A DNA stretch of 64,000 nucleotides from Planctomycetota bacterium. Lineage in GTDB: Bacteria > Planctomycetota > Phycisphaerae > Phycisphaerales > SM1A02. Position numbers and translations under genes: made by a program. Numbering within the stretch: the first letter of the stretch is position 1; every line of letters starts with the position of its first letter. The notes beneath the pieces were generated by a model. The model was not told the origin of the DNA, made no database searches, and saw only the letters and a program-made list of their open reading frames with translations. Positions 61,180-64,000 of the stretch are shown one piece after another. The stretch lies in NCBI GenBank assembly GCA_022562915.1, contig JADFOJ010000005.1:1-64000 (forward strand), written 5' to 3'.

Positions 61180-62277
61180 TTATACAGAAGCGTCAAATGC
61201 GTGGGCACCGCCGCTGAGAACCTGCTGAAAGGCACCCGCGAGGCTGTCGGACTGGGCGGCCGGGTGATGCCGTCGACCGATCAGCTCTCGTGCCGTCCCG
61301 ATCAACCGCGAGGAGAGTTCCGGATCGGTGAGGATCATCTTGAGCTTCTCAGCCCAGTCCTCCGGTGAGTCATGATCGACGATCAGGGCGGTCTGGTCGT
61401 GAACCAGTACGTCCACGTACGGGTCGTCGGCGGCCACGACCGGCATCCCGACGGCCATCGCTTCCAGCACGATCGTTCGGATGTGGCCAAGCCGCTCCGG
61501 TACCACCAGCACGTCACAGCCGGTCAGCAGCGGCCGGTGCAACGCGGCGTCCACGATCGTCGAGACATGGCCCAGCAGGTCCAGCCGCCGTGCCTGGCGC
61601 CATATCTCGTGCTCGCACGGCCCGCGGAGTTCCAGGAAAGCCTGGATCTGCGGCAGGTCCGAGGTGAGGCGGCTCAGCCCGGTCAGCAGGGCCCGATAAC
61701 CGGGAAGGTCTCGACCGCTTCCAATGATCGCCAGGCACATCGACGCCTCCGGGTCGGCCAGGATCTTTCGAGGCTGCGGGGGCATCCGGACGCCCATCGG
61801 CACGACGCTGACCAGGCCCGGCTCCACCCGATCGCGGAGGGCGTCGGCGAGCGGTTCCGTGGCGGCGATGTACGCCGCCACCCGCGCCGCGGCTCGGCCC
61901 GGCGGGACTCGCTTCAGCAGGTCCGCGCTCCAGACGTCCAGCGTCACGGGTCGATCGATCACCCGGGCCAGATCCAGCCCCACCGTCCACGCCTGCTCAC
62001 CGATGGCGTGGATGAGATCGGGTGTCGCGTTGGCCAGCGTGCCGGCAATCTGACGGGCCCTGGAGCGCCGCATCCACGGCGGCACGTGCATGCGCACCTG
62101 CAGTTCGGTCGGACCGTCCAGCATGGGTTCGTCGTCGCCTGTCCCGTTGCGGCCGGACGGATCTGGAACGATCGCCGTGAGCTGGATGTCACGCGCCGCC
62201 AGGTCGGTCGCGATCTGCTGAAGCATCGCGCGCTCGCGGCGCAACCGTTCGCCGTCGATGATCAGCGCGAGGTGCAT
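61180..62277 (-). CDS. GT4-like glycosyltransferase
   Basis: This 365-aa protein has N-terminal LALIIDGERLRRERAMLQQI, DLIHAIGEQAWTVGLDLARV and VPMGVRM, and a C-terminal GT-B half with CLAIIGSGRDLPGYRALL, DLLGHVSTIVDAALHRPLL, DVLVVPERLGHIRTIVLEAM and MPVVAADDPYVDVLVHDQTA. The last follows the family's EAMA.G.PVVA..... signature. Sugar and acceptor are unknown. It overlaps the thioesterase by 16 nt and is the last gene of its operon. Confidence 0.85.
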   Translation of the reverse strand: MHLALIIDGERLRRERAMLQQIATDLAARDIQLTAIVPDPSGRNGTGDDEPMLDGPTELQVRMHVPPWMRRSRARQIAGTLANATPDLIHAIGEQAWTVGLDLARVIDRPVTLDVWSADLLKRVPPGRAAARVAAYIAATEPLADALRDRVEPGLVSVVPMGVRMPPQPRKILADPEASMCLAIIGSGRDLPGYRALLTGLSRLTSDLPQIQAFLELRGPCEHEIWRQARRLDLLGHVSTIVDAALHRPLLTGCDVLVVPERLGHIRTIVLEAMAVGMPVVAADDPYVDVLVHDQTALIVDHDSPEDWAEKLKMILTDPELSSRLIGTARELIGRRHHPAAQSDSLAGAFQQVLSGGAHAFDASV

Positions 62278-62783
62278 CGGTTTGCGCCGGAGGGAGAATC
62301 CAGTGGAGCGAAACGGGACACCATGTCCGTATCGTGCCGGATCGGCCGTCGCGTCTGCAGGTCCACCAGGACCCACAAGGTGGACGCCCGGCACACGAGG
62401 GTATGGTCGGCAGGACGCATGACGAGTGTATCGCGCCACGACTTTACCCGGCGCATGGTCCGGACCCATGTCGCCAGGACCAGCTCATCACCCGGCCAGA
62501 CCTCCGCCAGGTAGTCGATCTCGTGCCGGACGACGAACCACATGACCCCGCGTTCCAGGAGGTCGCCACGAGTGAACCCCAGATCGTCTGCGTGGAGCAC
62601 CGCGACGCGGTCCACCCATCGCACGAACGCGATGTTGTCGACGTGCGCGACGGCCCGGCTCACCTGCGAGTGGTCGATCGTCAGATCACACAGGAACGGG
62701 GCCGGGTGTGGGACAGGCCACGCCGAACAGTCGAATGCGGCGGTGCGGGCAACCGGCTCGGACCGCGTCGCGCCGAGGGTCAC
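62262..62783 (-). CDS. Hotdog-fold acyl-CoA thioesterase
   Basis: This 173-aa protein has AHVDNIAFVRWVDRVAVLHA, GDLLERGVMWFVVRHEIDYL and PGDELVLATWVRTMRRVKSW. These are the 4HBT hotdog motifs: N..Y/F..W.D near the start and a central hydrophobic helix. It hydrolyses fatty-acyl or other CoA thioesters. The GTG start (62783) overlaps the DUF971 stop as GTGA; the 3' end overlaps the glycosyltransferase. Confidence 0.87.
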   Translation of the reverse strand: MTLGATRSEPVARTAAFDCSAWPVPHPAPFLCDLTIDHSQVSRAVAHVDNIAFVRWVDRVAVLHADDLGFTRGDLLERGVMWFVVRHEIDYLAEVWPGDELVLATWVRTMRRVKSWRDTLVMRPADHTLVCRASTLWVLVDLQTRRPIRHDTDMVSRFAPLDSPSGANRCTSR

Positions 62784-63148
62784 GGCGGTTGCTCCGTGCT
62801 GGACGGGGCGGGACGGTCCGGGTCGATCTGCCGGAGATACTCCCAGGAGTACAACCCGGTGTCGTGGCCGTCGGAGAACCTGATCCGGACCGCGTAGTTG
62901 CCGACGAGTTCGGCGCCGGTGGCCGAGAGCGGTTGATCGCCGCCCGAGGACGTGGACGGCAGGACGGTCAGGGGGTTCCTGGCCAGCTGCTCGCGCAGGA
63001 CCCGGGCGTCAGCCGAAGGGGACATGCGACGAAGGTAGTTGATCGGGTAGAAGCTCGACGTCCCGTCGGACCAGCGGACCGTGAGGCCACGATCTTTCGC
63101 GAGGTCCAGGTGCGCCGGCGCTTGTGCGGTGGATTCCGGGCGTGTCAT
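62780..63148 (-). CDS. DUF971 domain protein
   Basis: This 122-aa protein has LTVRWSDGTSSFYPINYLRR and IRFSDGHDTGLYSWEYLRQI. These are the two conserved halves of the DUF971 (GBBH-like N-terminal) domain, which binds a metal or ligand; in some bacteria it neighbours or is fused to Mrp/ApbC proteins. The ATG at 63148 fits homology; the frame runs further upstream. It forms the first gene of the DUF971-thioesterase-glycosyltransferase operon. Confidence 0.85.
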   Translation of the reverse strand: MTRPESTAQAPAHLDLAKDRGLTVRWSDGTSSFYPINYLRRMSPSADARVLREQLARNPLTVLPSTSSGGDQPLSATGAELVGNYAVRIRFSDGHDTGLYSWEYLRQIDPDRPAPSSTEQPP

Positions 63149-63201
63149 GAAGGAATTGTAGAAGACCGTACGGTATGGTGGCTGGGCCAACCGCCGCAGC
63201 C

Positions 63202-64000
63202 ATGTCCGAAGCAGGGCCCCACAGTACGAGCCAGGAGCATCCGGCGGACCGCCTGTGTGCCGCGATCGCCCGGGTCGGCTCGCCGGTGTGCGTGGGGATC
63301 GATCCGGTCCTGGATCGTCTGCCGGCTTCGCTGCAACCGGCTCGCCGGGACTTTCGGGCGGCTTCACAGGCAATCGCGTCGTTCTCTCTGGGCGTCATGG
63401 ACGCCGTGACGCCGCACACGGCGTGCGTCAAGCTCCAGTCGGCATGCTTCGAGCGTTTCGGGCCGCCCGGTGTCGAGGCACTGCGCCGCGTCATCGATGA
63501 GGCCGGCCGCCGGGGCCTCCAGGTCATTCTGGACGCCAAGCGCGGCGACATCGGTGTGACCGCCGAGCACTATGCCGGCGCCATCTTCGGAGACGCCCCC
63601 GGAGACGCCCCCGCAGACGCCCCCGGCGAACTCGCGCCGGGCACTCCGGACTGGGTGACGATCAACAGCTATTTCGGCGAGGACGGCATCCGGCCGTTCC
63701 TGAGGCCCGCCTGCGGCGCATTCGCCCTCGTGCGCACCTCCAACCCGGGCGGTGACGCCGTGCAGTGTGCGCGGCTCGCGGACGGTCGGAGCGTTGCCGA
63801 GCTGGTCGCGGGCATGATTGCGTCGATCGGCGACAACTACGTGGGGCCCGACGGCTACAGCGCCCTGGGCGCTGTCGTCGCAGCCACCCGGCCGGATGAG
63901 ACCGCGGCGCTGCGCGACATCATGCCGCGGCAGATCCTGCTGGTGCCGGGTTTCGGGGCCCAGGGCGGCGATGCCGAGACCGTTCGGAACTGTTTCGCCC
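63202..64000 (+). CDS. pyrF: Orotidine 5'-phosphate decarboxylase (right-edge partial)
   Basis: The frame starts at ATG 63202 and is open to the window end (266 codons visible). It has VGSPVCVGIDPVLDRL, CVKLQSACFERFG, the active-site segment VILDAKRGDIGVTAEHYA, WVTINSYFGEDG, LVRTSNPGGDAV, SALGAVVAATRPDE and LLVPGFGAQGGDAET. This matches the OMP decarboxylase type 2 subfamily, which makes UMP. An insertion after YAGAIFGDAP is a 12-nt unit repeated three times (63589-63624). The final residues are outside the window. Confidence 0.93.
   Translation, partial: MSEAGPHSTSQEHPADRLCAAIARVGSPVCVGIDPVLDRLPASLQPARRDFRAASQAIASFSLGVMDAVTPHTACVKLQSACFERFGPPGVEALRRVIDEAGRRGLQVILDAKRGDIGVTAEHYAGAIFGDAPGDAPADAPGELAPGTPDWVTINSYFGEDGIRPFLRPACGAFALVRTSNPGGDAVQCARLADGRSVAELVAGMIASIGDNYVGPDGYSALGAVVAATRPDETAALRDIMPRQILLVPGFGAQGGDAETVRNCFA
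63589..63624 (+). repeat. 12-nt triple tandem repeat inside pyrF
   Basis: ggagacgccccc occurs twice and gcagacgccccc once, coding GDAP GDAP ADAP in frame. It sits in a surface loop after the catalytic segment. Being in multiples of three, it is tolerated; the copy number may vary between strains. Confidence 0.85.

Overview
High-G+C bacterial chromosome segment, most like a planctomycete of the Phycisphaerae type. The evidence is three secreted proteins ending in GC-type dockerin-like EF-hand repeats (Leu/Ile-rich helix then a WGPC or TNW end), a CRTAC1-type lipoprotein with VCBS/ASPIC-UnbV repeats beside a diheme cytochrome, zinc-ribbon membrane proteins, a prepilin/fibro-slime/beta-helix surface locus, and the small basic protein family of PVC bacteria. 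No plasmid, phage or CRISPR module is visible.

Layout. 1-8.9 kb: an RDD-like remnant, a shrunken CRTAC1/dockerin protein, a frameshifted FMN-dependent glutamate-synthase-type gene, a 1241-aa CRTAC1 lipoprotein, a diheme cytochrome and a dockerin-bearing esterase. 8.9-20.4 kb: an accessory, partly decayed surface region. It holds a PilX-like prepilin protein, a fibro-slime protein with an eroded N-terminus, and a tandem duplication of a [gene X tail]-[large repeat protein Y] unit. The first Y copy is cut off by a palindromic mobile-like element; the second Y copy is 1466 aa with three beta-helix modules. An ankyrin lipoprotein, a DUF2846 lipoprotein and a broken secreted-protein gene follow. 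20.4-25 kb: UDP-sugar genes (UDP-glucuronate 4-epimerase type, UDP-glucose dehydrogenase), tRNA-Val(UAC), an alkylguanine-DNA methyltransferase and a secreted EEP-domain protein.

25-36.5 kb: zinc-ribbon membrane protein, glyA, trmL, an EF-G-like GTPase, a Gfo/Idh/MocA oxidoreductase with a glycosyltransferase, a DUF885 peptidase with a terpenoid-cyclase-fold protein, and an MBL hydrolase. 36.5-45.4 kb: a large dockerin protein, a truncated cupin, TPR/HEAT proteins, an MDR dehydrogenase coupled to a MATE transporter, a metallophosphoesterase and a PAPG-tailed exported protein. 45.4-64 kb: mostly housekeeping genes in tight, often 4-nt-overlapping operons: thrS-infC, nrdR, recX-lipoprotein-cdsA-zinc ribbon, moaE-membrane protein-nth, moaB, acpS, a small basic protein with an aminotransferase, a DUF971-thioesterase-glycosyltransferase set, and pyrF running off the right edge.

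The most unusual signal is a REPIN-like palindromic element present as three full copies and one half copy (13760, 23375, 54442, 54525). Two hairpin arms with variable but always self-complementary tips flank a conserved 15-nt linker. Each copy sits at a gene's 3' end, and in two cases it supplies the stop codon.
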